The notes under the pieces are model-generated. The model was not told where the DNA came from. It made no database searches and was given only the letters and a program-made list of their open reading frames with translations. The translations under genes and the position numbers were made by a program. DNA of 64,000 bases from Nocardioides sp. (GTDB lineage: Bacteria; Actinomycetota; Actinomycetes; Propionibacteriales; Nocardioidaceae), in contig NZ_JAOPWY010000142.1 of NCBI RefSeq assembly GCF_025965415.1, forward strand, positions 22,007 through 86,006, given 5' to 3'. Position 1 is the first letter of the stretch. Each line of letters begins with the position of its first letter. Shown in pieces: positions 1 to 7,906 of the stretch.

Positions 1-1
1 C

Positions 2-1069
2 TCCCCCGAGACCGTCCTGCTCAACCTCTCGGTCACCGACCCCGACCCGGTCGTGGCCCAGCAGCTCACCCAGACCTACGGCGAGGAGCTGATGGCGCTC
101 GTCGCCGAGCTGGAGACGCCGCCCGGGCGCAACCAGCCGGTCCTCAAGGCCACCATCGTCGACGCCGCCACCCTGCCCAGCGGCGCCATCTCCCCCAACC
201 CCGTACGCAACCTGGGCCTCGCCTTCGTGCTCGGCCTGCTCCTGGGCGTCGGGCTCGCGGTGGTGCGCGAGCTGCTCGACACCAGCACCAAGTCGGCCGA
301 CGACGTGACCACGTCCCTGGAGGCGCCGATTCTTGGCACCTTTGCCTTCGACAGCGAGGTCGGCAAGCGTCCGCTGCTCACCCAGCTGACCTCGCACGAG
401 CCGCGCTCCGAGGCCTTCCGGGTGCTGCGCACCAACCTGTCCTTCGTCGACATCGACGCGACGTCCAAGGCGTTCGTGGTCACCAGCGCGCTGCCCGGCG
501 AGGGCAAGTCGACCACCGCGGTCAACACCGCCCTCGCGCTCCAGCAGGCCGGCGAGCGCACGCTGCTCGTAGACGGCGACCTCCGCCGGCCGCAGGCCGC
601 GGAGCTGCTCGGCCTCGACGGCACGATCGGCCTCACCACGGCGCTGGTCGGCAAGGTCACCGCGACCGACGTGGTCCTCACGCACGGCTCCGGGCTGCAC
701 GTGCTGGCCTCCGGCGCGATCCCGCCCAACCCCTCCGAGCTGCTCCAGTCGCAGGCGATGGCCTCGCTGCTGCTCGAGCTGCGCGCGGACTACGACGTGA
801 TCATCATCGACGCGCCGCCGCTGCTGCCCGTCACCGACGCGGCGCTCATCGCCTCCCAGGTCGACGGCGCCGTGGTGGTCGTACGCCACGGACGCACCAC
901 CCGCGAGCAGCTCGGTGAAGCGCGCCAGCGCCTCGACGCGGTCGGCGCGAACACCCTCGGCGCCGTGTTCAACATGGTGCCCAGAAAGGGTCGCGGCGAC
1001 TACGGCTCCGGCTACGGGTACGGCTATGGCTACGGCTCTGCCCCCGACGAGGCACCTGCCGGGACCTGA
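2..1069 (+). CDS. Tyrosine-protein kinase (BY-kinase), Wzz/Wzc-like, 5' partial
   Basis: This is the C-terminal part of a polysaccharide co-polymerase fused to a bacterial tyrosine kinase; the frame is open to the left edge of the window, so the N-terminus is missing. A Pro-rich segment precedes the second membrane helix (about 195-275). The cytoplasmic kinase follows, with a Walker A motif LPGEGKSTT (about 490-516), a Walker A' motif LLVDGDLRRP (about 562-591) and a Walker B motif VIIIDAPP (about 797-820). The extreme C-terminus is a Gly/Tyr-rich tail (about 1000-1045) with five tyrosines, the usual autophosphorylation cluster. Family members set chain length or export of capsular and exopolysaccharide. 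The polymer genes it serves are presumably left of the window. Confidence 0.93.
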   Translation, partial: SPETVLLNLSVTDPDPVVAQQLTQTYGEELMALVAELETPPGRNQPVLKATIVDAATLPSGAISPNPVRNLGLAFVLGLLLGVGLAVVRELLDTSTKSADDVTTSLEAPILGTFAFDSEVGKRPLLTQLTSHEPRSEAFRVLRTNLSFVDIDATSKAFVVTSALPGEGKSTTAVNTALALQQAGERTLLVDGDLRRPQAAELLGLDGTIGLTTALVGKVTATDVVLTHGSGLHVLASGAIPPNPSELLQSQAMASLLLELRADYDVIIIDAPPLLPVTDAALIASQVDGAVVVVRHGRTTREQLGEARQRLDAVGANTLGAVFNMVPRKGRGDYGSGYGYGYGYGSAPDEAPAGT

Positions 1070-1840
1070 TCGGCAGCGGCATCTGACCCATCCGTGGGAC
1101 TTTGCCGGAAATCGTCACCGCGTTGTCAAGTCGTGCCTCTCAGTCGAGCTCGATGAGGAGCACGCCGCCGGCGAACATCCGGATGGCTGCCGCGAGTCGC
1201 GCGGTCATGCCGCTGGCGCAGATGCGCGCCAGCGCGTGACCCGACGCTTGGTCAGTTGGCGTCGAGCAGCTGGTGATGCAGGAGAACGCGAGATGGTCGG
1301 ACCTACAGACCCCAAATCACGGATCCATGCCGGCCCACGCACGCCTTCTGCTGCCGCGGTGCAGCTTATGTCAAATCGGCCTCATCAGGTTGTCTAGGTC
1401 CTCGCGGAGCATCGCGAGCTCGCGCAGTCGCTGGTCGGGGGTCACGGCAAGATCATCCCAGCATTCCCCGGACGGCGACCCTGTTCGGCGTCGAATCCAA
1501 CACGAGCGGTGCGCGAAGGTAGCCAGACTATTCGCGTGTTCGTTTCACCGAGTTTCGGTCGCGGCGGCGGCCAAGCGCAAGCGCCTTATCTGGGGATCGG
1601 CGACAGCGTGGAACCTCGAACTGGCGACATCGTCGTGACCCGCTCTTCCGGTCGCTCCCTCGGCATCACCCAACGCACGGGACGAGCCGAGGCCGTCCCG
1701 GCTTCGCGTAGGTGCCCGACAGCCGGGCGGCGACCAGGACGAGTACGACGAGATCGCACCTGTGGCGACGTGCGACGCCGCCGTGCCCCGTCGGACGATG
1801 CTCGATTCGAGACAACTTGACCACGCGGCAATCAGCGGGA
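1070..1840. other. Gene-poor junction left of the catabolic island
   Basis: I see no convincing gene here. On the minus strand, about 1490 to 1371, a short open stretch reads like the tail of a real protein (ECWDDLAVTPDQ, ending LMRPI and a stop), but no complete gene can be built from it. It may be a remnant left when the island on the right was acquired. Other open frames in the stretch have no recognisable motifs. Confidence 0.5.
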
Positions 1841-1857
1841 TAATGGTTAGGCCATTA
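1841..1857. promoter_or_regulatory. FadR-type operator, copy 1
   Basis: TAATGG-TTAGG-CCATTA, a perfect 6-bp inverted repeat that matches the island's TGGT-N3-ACCA consensus apart from one base of the right half. It lies 21 bases before the start of the ferredoxin gene and so would control the ferredoxin/oxygenase operon. Confidence 0.75.
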
Positions 1858-1878
1858 GTCACGCGGTCAGGAGGATAG

Positions 1879-2202
1879 GTGCCGAAGGTCGTATATGTGG
1901 ACACCGCGGGGGCCGAACGAGCAATCGAAGCGGACAGCGGCGAGACGGTCATGAGTGCCGCGCTCCGAACGGGTGTCCCGGGGATCCTCGGAGAGTGCGG
2001 CGGCAACAGCTCCTGCGCGACCTGTCATGTGTGGGTCCGCGACGAGTTCCGCGATGCGGTCGGCGTGCCGGGAGACCTCGAGGAGGACCTCTTGGAGCTC
2101 GGGGTCACCGAGCGCCGAGAAGGCAGTCGGCTCGGCTGCCAGATCGAGATCGACCACACCCTGAACGGCTTGGTCGTCGACGTGCCGCCCACCCAGCCCT
2201 GA
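1879..2202 (+). CDS. 2Fe-2S ferredoxin (putidaredoxin/adrenodoxin type)
   Basis: This 107-residue protein is the usual size for an adrenodoxin-type ferredoxin. The cluster ligands are visible as C40-x5-C46-x2-C49-x37-C87. It should carry electrons from the FAD reductase encoded at 14675-15910 to the Rieske oxygenase encoded just downstream. The GTG start is chosen because a GGAGGATAG ribosome site precedes it and the N-terminus PKVVYVD is typical. It is the first gene of the operon and sits behind operator copy 1. Confidence 0.9.
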   Translation: MPKVVYVDTAGAERAIEADSGETVMSAALRTGVPGILGECGGNSSCATCHVWVRDEFRDAVGVPGDLEEDLLELGVTERREGSRLGCQIEIDHTLNGLVVDVPPTQP

Positions 2203-2234
2203 CACCACCACGATCGATCCGAAGAGGAACCACG

Positions 2235-3515
2235 ATGCTGCGTCCTGATATCAACGATCTACTCAGCCAGACCGGCCCCGGCACCCCGATGGGCGATCTG
2301 TTCAGACGCTACTGGCAGCCCGTGCTCCTGGCCGAAGAACTGCCATCCGACGATTGCCCGCCGGTGCGCGTGAAGATCCTCTCGGAGCGGCTCATCGCCT
2401 TCCGCGACTCTGATGGCCGATACGGCCTCATGGATGAGTTCTGCGCGCACCGCGGAGTGTCGCTGTGGTTCGCACGGAACGAGCAGGGTGGCCTGCGGTG
2501 CCCCTACCACGGCTGGAAGTACGACGTCACGGGTCAGGCCATCGAGGTGCCCAGCGAGCCCGAGACGAGCAGCTTCTGCGCGAACGTCAAACTCAAGTCC
2601 TATCCGATCGTGAAGCTGGGCGACCTGCTCTTCGCCTACCTGGGAGATCCCGAAAGGCAACCGCCGTTGCCGGAATGGGAGCCCTACACCGTCCCCGAAG
2701 GTCAGGCGTTCACCTCCAAGCGGCTGCAGGAGTGCAACTGGCTCCAGGCGCTCGAGGGCGGCATCGACTCGAGCCATGTCTCCTTCCTGCACTCGGGCAA
2801 CCTCGAGAGCGACCCGCTCTTCAAGGGAGCGAAGGGCAACCAGTACAACAGGGGCGACCTCATGCCGTCGTTCGAAGTCGTCGACTACGAAGGCGGGCTG
2901 CTGGTCGCCGCCCGGCGCAACGCCGAGCAGGGCCACTACTACTGGCGCGTCACGCCGTGGGTGCTACCCAACTTCACGATGGTGCCTCCACGAGGCGACC
3001 ACCCCGTGCACGGTCACTTCTGGGTCCCGATCGACGACGAGAACTGCTGGGCCTACAGCTTCGACTACCACCCCACGCGCCAGCTCACTGAGCAGGAGGT
3101 CACGGCCATGCGGGCCGGCATGGGCGTGCACAGCGAGAACGACGACGCATACCGTCCACTCGCCAACAAGGACAACGACTACCTCATGGATCGAGACGCC
3201 CAGCGTCGCGGTGTCACCTATTCAGGGATCAAGGGCATCGCTCTCCAGGACTCGTCTCTGCAGGAGTCGATGGGGCCGGTCGTCGACCGGACCAAGGAGC
3301 GCCTGGTCGCCACGGACGCAGGCATCATCAAGGCGCGTCAGAAACTGCGCAAGGCAGCCATGGCTCTCCAAGAGGGCGTCGAGCCCGTCGGAAACCGCGC
3401 CAAGGACCAGAGGGTGCGGTCGGTGGCGATCGTCCTGCCTGCGGACCAGTCCTTCGTCGAGGGCATCGGCGACGCGATGATCGCCCGCCCCGGCGTCCCC
3501 CAGACCACGGTCTGA
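2235..3515 (+). CDS. Rieske non-heme iron oxygenase, phthalate 4,5-dioxygenase-like alpha subunit
   Basis: This is a 426-residue ring-hydroxylating or demethylating oxygenase component. The Rieske ligands are C70-x-H72 and C89-x2-H92. The mononuclear iron site is G-I-D178-S-S-H181-V-S-F-L-H186. The sequence resembles phthalate 4,5-dioxygenase-type oxygenases, which have no beta subunit, and none is encoded nearby. The ATG at 2235 follows AGAGGAACC. The ferredoxin is immediately upstream, and the reductase is in a separate unit under the same type of operator. The substrate is unknown; an aromatic or heteroaromatic carboxylate fits the phthalate- and protocatechuate-like neighbours. Confidence 0.9.
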   Translation: MLRPDINDLLSQTGPGTPMGDLFRRYWQPVLLAEELPSDDCPPVRVKILSERLIAFRDSDGRYGLMDEFCAHRGVSLWFARNEQGGLRCPYHGWKYDVTGQAIEVPSEPETSSFCANVKLKSYPIVKLGDLLFAYLGDPERQPPLPEWEPYTVPEGQAFTSKRLQECNWLQALEGGIDSSHVSFLHSGNLESDPLFKGAKGNQYNRGDLMPSFEVVDYEGGLLVAARRNAEQGHYYWRVTPWVLPNFTMVPPRGDHPVHGHFWVPIDDENCWAYSFDYHPTRQLTEQEVTAMRAGMGVHSENDDAYRPLANKDNDYLMDRDAQRRGVTYSGIKGIALQDSSLQESMGPVVDRTKERLVATDAGIIKARQKLRKAAMALQEGVEPVGNRAKDQRVRSVAIVLPADQSFVEGIGDAMIARPGVPQTTV

Positions 3516-3526
3516 GGTGGATCCGC

Positions 3527-4018
3527 ATGGCTGAGCGACTCTCGATACCCGCAGGTCCGAGCGCCTGCGCGCAGGCTGCCTCCTCGAAGGAGGCGGCGTA
3601 CCGCATCGACTACACGCTGGCAGCGGCCCGCAACACCAGGGTGGTCGCACTGGATGACAGCGCCGAGCAGATCGTGCGTGACGCTGCCGCCCAGTCCTGG
3701 GGACAGGCGAGGTTCTACACCGCGACGGACCCCGGACACGAGCTCCTCTCGATGGAGGGTCAGCCCGTGCTGCTCGCCGACGAGCTGGAGGACAGCAACA
3801 CGGTCATCCTCGTCTCGGTGACAGGCGAGAACGCCAAGGCCGTCACGACCATCGGCGCCACCTGCAAGGAGCGCGGCATCATGACGGCCGCGCTCGTCGT
3901 GACGCCCGAAGCCCTCACGAGCGCGGCCTTGTTCAACCTCCGCTCCCACGCACGCGTCCTGCTGCTACCCGCCGACGCCGACGACCTGGTGGAGTTGCTT
4001 AAGGCCACTCGCGCATGA
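3527..4018 (+). CDS. Uncharacterised 163-residue protein of the Rieske/PanB-like operon
   Basis: I do not recognise this protein. Its C-terminal half alternates strands and helices in a Rossmann-like way (TVILVSVTG, then GIMTAALVV, then HARVLLLPAD), with no clear catalytic motif, signal peptide or membrane segment. The ATG at 3527 has GAGGTGG upstream. Its stop overlaps the start of the PanB-like gene by 4 bases, so the two are translationally coupled, which suggests a shared complex or sequential steps. It could be an accessory subunit of the PanB-like enzyme; that is only inference. Confidence 0.75.
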   Translation: MAERLSIPAGPSACAQAASSKEAAYRIDYTLAAARNTRVVALDDSAEQIVRDAAAQSWGQARFYTATDPGHELLSMEGQPVLLADELEDSNTVILVSVTGENAKAVTTIGATCKERGIMTAALVVTPEALTSAALFNLRSHARVLLLPADADDLVELLKATRA

Positions 4019-4821
4019 GCCGGATGACGCTCCCACGGCTGCAAGCCATGAAGGAGGCCGGAGAGAAGAGTGTCTGCATCGTCGCCTGGGACACGCAGAT
4101 GGCCCGGATCGCCGATCGTGCCGGCGCAGACATCATCTCGGTCGGGGACTCCGTCGGTGTCAACCTGTGGGGACATGCGCACCCCTTGGAGGTCACGTTC
4201 GAGGAGATCCTCGTCGTCGCCAAGGCGGTGCGGCGAGGTGTCTCCTCGGCCATGGTCAGCTGTGACTTCCCCTTCGGCCCCGTGCAGACCGGAGACGGCG
4301 TCGCAGCCGCCGTACGCCTGGCGAAGGAGGTCGGAGTCGACCTGGTCAAGCTCGACGGGGCAGGACAGTTCCCTGAGGTGGTCGAGGCGGTCACCCGAGC
4401 CGGGGTTCCCGTCTTCGCCCAGTTCGGCATCACCCCCCAGACGGCTCTGAAGTACGGCATCGCGTATTCGGCCGCCGAAACCGCGCAGGTTCCCGACGAC
4501 ATGCTCGATGAGCTCGTCTCCGAGGCGAAGCGGCTGGAATCGGCCGGCGCCGTTGCCCTGAACTTCACCAACTCCGGCCCCGTGGTCGGCCCCGCGGTGG
4601 TCGACGCCGTCGCCATCCCCGTGCTGGGTGGCTTCGGCGGTGGGCCGTGGCTGGATGGGCGGATCCGCATGTCGAGCGCCGCGATCGGCTACAACTCCGC
4701 GTGGATCGACGAGGAGCCCGACACGTACGCGAACGTCGGGCGGATCGCGTTCGAGGCCATCGCCGAGTGCGTCGCCGACATCCGGTCCGGACGTCAGATT
4801 CGCGGCGGAATCAACAGCTAG
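4015..4821 (+). CDS. PanB-like (ketopantoate hydroxymethyltransferase family) TIM-barrel protein with altered active site
   Basis: This 268-residue protein matches the length and fold signature of 3-methyl-2-oxobutanoate hydroxymethyltransferase. The two metal-binding aspartates of E. coli PanB are kept (D45 in VGDSVG, D84 in SCDFPFG). The family glutamate in VKLEG is D114 here, and the general-base glutamate in the LEC(V/I)P motif is N183 (ALNFTNSG). A normal role in pantothenate synthesis is therefore doubtful, and the catabolic setting suggests an aldol or retro-aldol step on an island intermediate. It is coupled to the 163-residue protein upstream and followed 15 bases later by a hydrolase. 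Calling it panB would probably be wrong. Confidence 0.8.
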   Translation: MSRMTLPRLQAMKEAGEKSVCIVAWDTQMARIADRAGADIISVGDSVGVNLWGHAHPLEVTFEEILVVAKAVRRGVSSAMVSCDFPFGPVQTGDGVAAAVRLAKEVGVDLVKLDGAGQFPEVVEAVTRAGVPVFAQFGITPQTALKYGIAYSAAETAQVPDDMLDELVSEAKRLESAGAVALNFTNSGPVVGPAVVDAVAIPVLGGFGGGPWLDGRIRMSSAAIGYNSAWIDEEPDTYANVGRIAFEAIAECVADIRSGRQIRGGINS

Positions 4822-4836
4822 CAGGAGGCGAATTCC

Positions 4837-5685
4837 ATGCCCATCGTAGACCTCGACGGCATCTCGACCCGGTACGAGACCGTGGGCGACGGTCCGCCTG
4901 TGCTCATGTTCAGCCCCGGCGGCTTCGACTCCAGCCTGGAGAACTGGACCTCTTTCGGTCGCTACCGCCAACTCGGCTTCGTCGACGCGCTGTCCGCGTC
5001 CTACACGTGCATCGTGTTCGACCGCCGCGAGTCCGGTCACTCCGGCGGACGGTTGGATCGGCTGTCCTGGCAGCACTACGTCGACCAGGCGGTTCGACTC
5101 CTGGACCACCTCGAGATCGAGTCGACACACGCCATGGGTGGCTGTGTGGGCTGCTCGACCGTCGCGTTGCTCGCCGTCAAGAATCCCGCTCGCGTGCGGT
5201 CGATGGTGCTCTTCTCGCCCGCCGGGGGCGTGCCGTATCGCGCCAAGCAGCTCGAACGCTTCGCTCAGCACCTCGGATTCGCGTTGGAGCACGGCCTCGC
5301 CGCCGTCGTCGACCTGGCCCGGACGAGTGGCAGTGGCTTCAGCAACGACCCCCGGGTCGGTCCCTGGGCGGCTGCCCTTCGCAACGACGATGCCTTCGCC
5401 GCTCACTACGTCGCCTTCGAGCTGTCTCGCTACTCGACCTTGGTGAGCGGGACCGCCCGACTGCTCTTCGACCGTGACACGGTCCCGGGGCCCGAGCCCG
5501 AGGACCTGCAGCTGTTGGACGTGCCCGCACTCATCGTCCCGGGTGATGACTCCTCCCACACGCCCTCGGCGGCCCGCTACCTGCAGGAGTGTCTCCCGCT
5601 CAACGAGTTCTGGGACGTCCCGGTCGTCGAGCAGACTCCCGCAGCCTCGACCGCCAGGGTCATGCAGTTCCTCGCGAAGCACTAG
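4837..5685 (+). CDS. Alpha/beta hydrolase with a cysteine in the nucleophile elbow
   Basis: This 282-residue alpha/beta-fold hydrolase has an oxyanion region SPGGFD, a strand-turn CIVFDRRESGHS, and a nucleophile elbow G-G-C103-V-G in place of G-x-S-x-G. The acid is likely D237 or D238 and the base H241 in the motif GDDSSHTP. The position near the C-terminus where many relatives place histidine reads VEQTP. A cysteine nucleophile recalls dienelactone hydrolase, although the overall sequence is of the general COG0596 type. AGGAGG precedes the ATG. It is the last gene of the ferredoxin operon. It may hydrolyse a lactone or a ring-opened intermediate. Confidence 0.85.
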   Translation: MPIVDLDGISTRYETVGDGPPVLMFSPGGFDSSLENWTSFGRYRQLGFVDALSASYTCIVFDRRESGHSGGRLDRLSWQHYVDQAVRLLDHLEIESTHAMGGCVGCSTVALLAVKNPARVRSMVLFSPAGGVPYRAKQLERFAQHLGFALEHGLAAVVDLARTSGSGFSNDPRVGPWAAALRNDDAFAAHYVAFELSRYSTLVSGTARLLFDRDTVPGPEPEDLQLLDVPALIVPGDDSSHTPSAARYLQECLPLNEFWDVPVVEQTPAASTARVMQFLAKH

Positions 5686-5739
5686 TGCACCGTCCGCATG
5701 CGTGCCGCGGCCGGTGGAGGGCGTCGGGTCGCCCGGCCC

Positions 5740-6657
5740 TCAGGACACGGGCACGAACACCCGACCCAGCGTCACCGGGGCGGCGAGGATGTGCTGGCGT
5801 GCGGCCTGGTCGAGAAGCTCCTCGATCACGTCCCGGTTCGGCGCCAGGCCGTAGGGCAGGGGATCGGCTCCGGTGACGTCCATGACGCGTCGGAGCAGGC
5901 GATCCTGCTCGGTCTCTTCCAGGCCGGCGGCCAGGTCCGCCACGTAGCGGCGCTTCGCCTCGGCGAACGCCTCGTAGACGGCGACGGCAACGTCCGGGTC
6001 CTCACGAAGAAGCTGATCGCGCAGCACCACGACGTGATTGATCGGGAAGATGCCCCGATCGCGCAGCATCTGCATCCCGGCGGCTTCCGGATCGGCGATG
6101 AGCGGCACGACATCGGGATGGTCGATGCCGGCACCGACGACCGCGTCGAGCTCGCCTGCCATCAGCATCTCCTCCAGCGAGCGCTCACCGCCCGCCGGAA
6201 CGACATTCGACGGTGGGGCGTAGGCGGCGACGTGCTCGTCGCCGGACAGCACCCACGTCACGGAGTCCAGGTCGAGGCCGGCGTCGGCGAGAGCCGCTCG
6301 CCCCCACACGCCCGTGGTCACGGTGTATCCCCGGTTGACACCCACGCGTCCGCCGCTGAGATCAGCCGGCTCGTGGATGCGTCCCTCGCGCAGCACCTGG
6401 GTAGCGCCGTGGTGAAAGCCCCGCACCAAGAAGATGGGCAGGGCCGTGAAGGCCACGCCATGTTCCTTGGCGGTCAGGTAGGTGGTGAGCGCCATCTCCG
6501 CGACGTCGTACTCCAGCCCGCGGACCATCCTGCGAAATCCTTTGACCAGGACGGGTTCCTCCGCCACGCGGAGCTGGTAACCCGCGGGACGCACGCTGCC
6601 GTCGATCAGGGGGCTGGTAGCGCCTTGGCGCCGGGTCAGAGTCGAGAGGTCACGCAT
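5740..6657 (-). CDS. 4,5-dihydroxyphthalate decarboxylase-like protein (Pht5 family, periplasmic-binding-like fold)
   Basis: This 305-residue protein carries the family hallmark YDVAEMALTTYL near residue 50. Characterised members decarboxylate 4,5-dihydroxyphthalate to protocatechuate; many relatives are annotated as ABC substrate-binding proteins. No signal peptide is visible, which favours a cytoplasmic enzyme. The ATG at 6657 is chosen because AGGAGCGAC lies just before it, although the frame is open further upstream. It is transcribed divergently from the zinc dehydrogenase, with an operator copy between them. With the Rieske oxygenase it could form a hydroxylate-then-decarboxylate route; the true substrate is unknown. 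Confidence 0.8.
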   Translation of the reverse strand: MRDLSTLTRRQGATSPLIDGSVRPAGYQLRVAEEPVLVKGFRRMVRGLEYDVAEMALTTYLTAKEHGVAFTALPIFLVRGFHHGATQVLREGRIHEPADLSGGRVGVNRGYTVTTGVWGRAALADAGLDLDSVTWVLSGDEHVAAYAPPSNVVPAGGERSLEEMLMAGELDAVVGAGIDHPDVVPLIADPEAAGMQMLRDRGIFPINHVVVLRDQLLREDPDVAVAVYEAFAEAKRRYVADLAAGLEETEQDRLLRRVMDVTGADPLPYGLAPNRDVIEELLDQAARQHILAAPVTLGRVFVPVS

Positions 6658-6713
6658 GTCGCTCCTGTTCCACAGGTCGCCGCCGACGGTCGACGGCGGA
6701 TATAGATGGTACC

Positions 6714-6728
6714 TTTGGTCAGACCATT
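6714..6728. promoter_or_regulatory. FadR-type operator, copy 2
   Basis: TTTGGTCAGACCATT contains TGGT-CAG-ACCA with a perfect 4-bp dyad at its core. It lies in the 97-bp gap between the divergent decarboxylase-like and dehydrogenase genes and could regulate both. Confidence 0.8.
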
Positions 6729-6754
6729 GAGCCAACCTGGATGCAGGAGCAGGG

Positions 6755-7906
6755 ATGACTGAGAAGGTGCGCGCGGCCGTCCGGACCGCGCCGGAAACCA
6801 CCGAGCTGCGCGAGCTGGACCTGCCGCGCATCGACGCCGAGTCCGCGCTGCTCAAGATCGAAGTGGCAGGCATCTGCGGGACGGACGTGAAGCTCTACAG
6901 CAACCCGCCGACGACCCCGGCGACGCGCGGCCCGGTCATCATGGGCCACGAGAATGTCGGTGTCATCGCCGAGGCGGGGAAGAAGTTCACGGCACGGCAC
7001 GGGCTGCGGGAGGGAGACCGCGTCTTCGTCGAGCACTACGTCGCGTGCTTCAACTGCGAGTGGTGTCGCATCGGCGAGTACCGGCACTGCGAGGCCACCG
7101 ACTGGCGCACCAACCCGGATGCCCGTCGGTTCGGCTACACGTCCGCCGACAACCCCGGAACCCTGTGGGGCGGCTTCTCCGAATACATGTTCCTGCCCTG
7201 GAACGCGGTGCTGCACAGGATCCCCGACGGCATCACCCCCGAGCAGGCTGGTCTGGTGATGCCCTTGTCCAACGGCATCGAATGGGCACTCCTCACGGCC
7301 GGCGTCGGCTACAACGACACCGTCCTGATCCAGGGACCGGGGCAACAGGGGTTGTCCCAGCTCGTGGCTGCCAAGCAGGCCGGAGCGGCTCAGATCATCG
7401 TCTCCGGCACCACGCGGGACAGGAAGCGATTCGACCTCGCCCTGGAGCTCGGCGCCGATGCCGTCATCGACGTTCTGAAGGAGGATCCCCGCGAGAAGGT
7501 CATGGACCTCACCCACGGACGCGGCGTCGACTACGTCCTCGATTGCACCTCACGCGCCGGCACGGCCCCCGTGCTGCTGGGAGTCTCCGTGCTCAAGCGG
7601 CGCGAAGGAACGCTGCTGATCCAGGGTGAGCTCGCCGCGTTCCCGGACTTCCCTGTCAAGGCCGTCACCGAGAAGGCCATCACCATCAAGTCGGCGCGCG
7701 GGCACTCCTTCAACGCCTGCGAACTCGCCGTGGCGCAGCTGGCGTCCGGTCGCTTCCCCCTCGAGAAGCTTGCTACCCACAGGTACGGCATCGACCAGGT
7801 CGATCACGCCATCCGAGTCCTCGCCGGTGAGACCGATGAGGACGCGATCCATGTCTCGATGATGCCCGAGCTCATCGGCCAGCCCGGAGGGGCGGTCACG
7901 CGATGA
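6755..7906 (+). CDS. Zinc-dependent alcohol dehydrogenase (MDR superfamily)
   Basis: This is a 383-residue medium-chain dehydrogenase. The catalytic zinc site begins at GICGTDVK and GHE. The structural-zinc region (about residues 92-106) keeps C-x2-C-x7-C in YVACFNCEWCRIGEYRHC. The cofactor-binding turn is the atypical GPGQQGL, where GxGxxG is usual. AGGAGCAGGG precedes the ATG. It overlaps the aldolase-like gene by 4 bases and heads the operon with the LigJ-like hydratase. It may oxidise a cis-diol, a carbinol or a ring-opened semialdehyde; the sequence does not decide between these. Confidence 0.88.
   Translation: MTEKVRAAVRTAPETTELRELDLPRIDAESALLKIEVAGICGTDVKLYSNPPTTPATRGPVIMGHENVGVIAEAGKKFTARHGLREGDRVFVEHYVACFNCEWCRIGEYRHCEATDWRTNPDARRFGYTSADNPGTLWGGFSEYMFLPWNAVLHRIPDGITPEQAGLVMPLSNGIEWALLTAGVGYNDTVLIQGPGQQGLSQLVAAKQAGAAQIIVSGTTRDRKRFDLALELGADAVIDVLKEDPREKVMDLTHGRGVDYVLDCTSRAGTAPVLLGVSVLKRREGTLLIQGELAAFPDFPVKAVTEKAITIKSARGHSFNACELAVAQLASGRFPLEKLATHRYGIDQVDHAIRVLAGETDEDAIHVSMMPELIGQPGGAVTR

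Noticed and set aside
1371..1490. Minus-strand protein tail (ECWDDLAV..., ending LMRPI and a stop) as a gene.
   Set aside because: It is too short, has no start or upstream body, and has no recognised family; it is noted only as a possible remnant.
4015..4821. Pantothenate synthesis gene panB.
   Set aside because: Two catalytic-site glutamates are replaced, no panC or panD is nearby, and the gene is coupled to a Rieske oxygenase operon.
3760..5682. A 640-codon open frame on the minus strand across the PanB-like and hydrolase genes, and similar long antisense frames at 12894-14564, 31279-32931 and 57546-58946.
   Set aside because: They are antisense to genes with clear family motifs and have the His/Arg/Gly/Val-rich composition produced by high-GC antisense reading; none shows a domain of its own.
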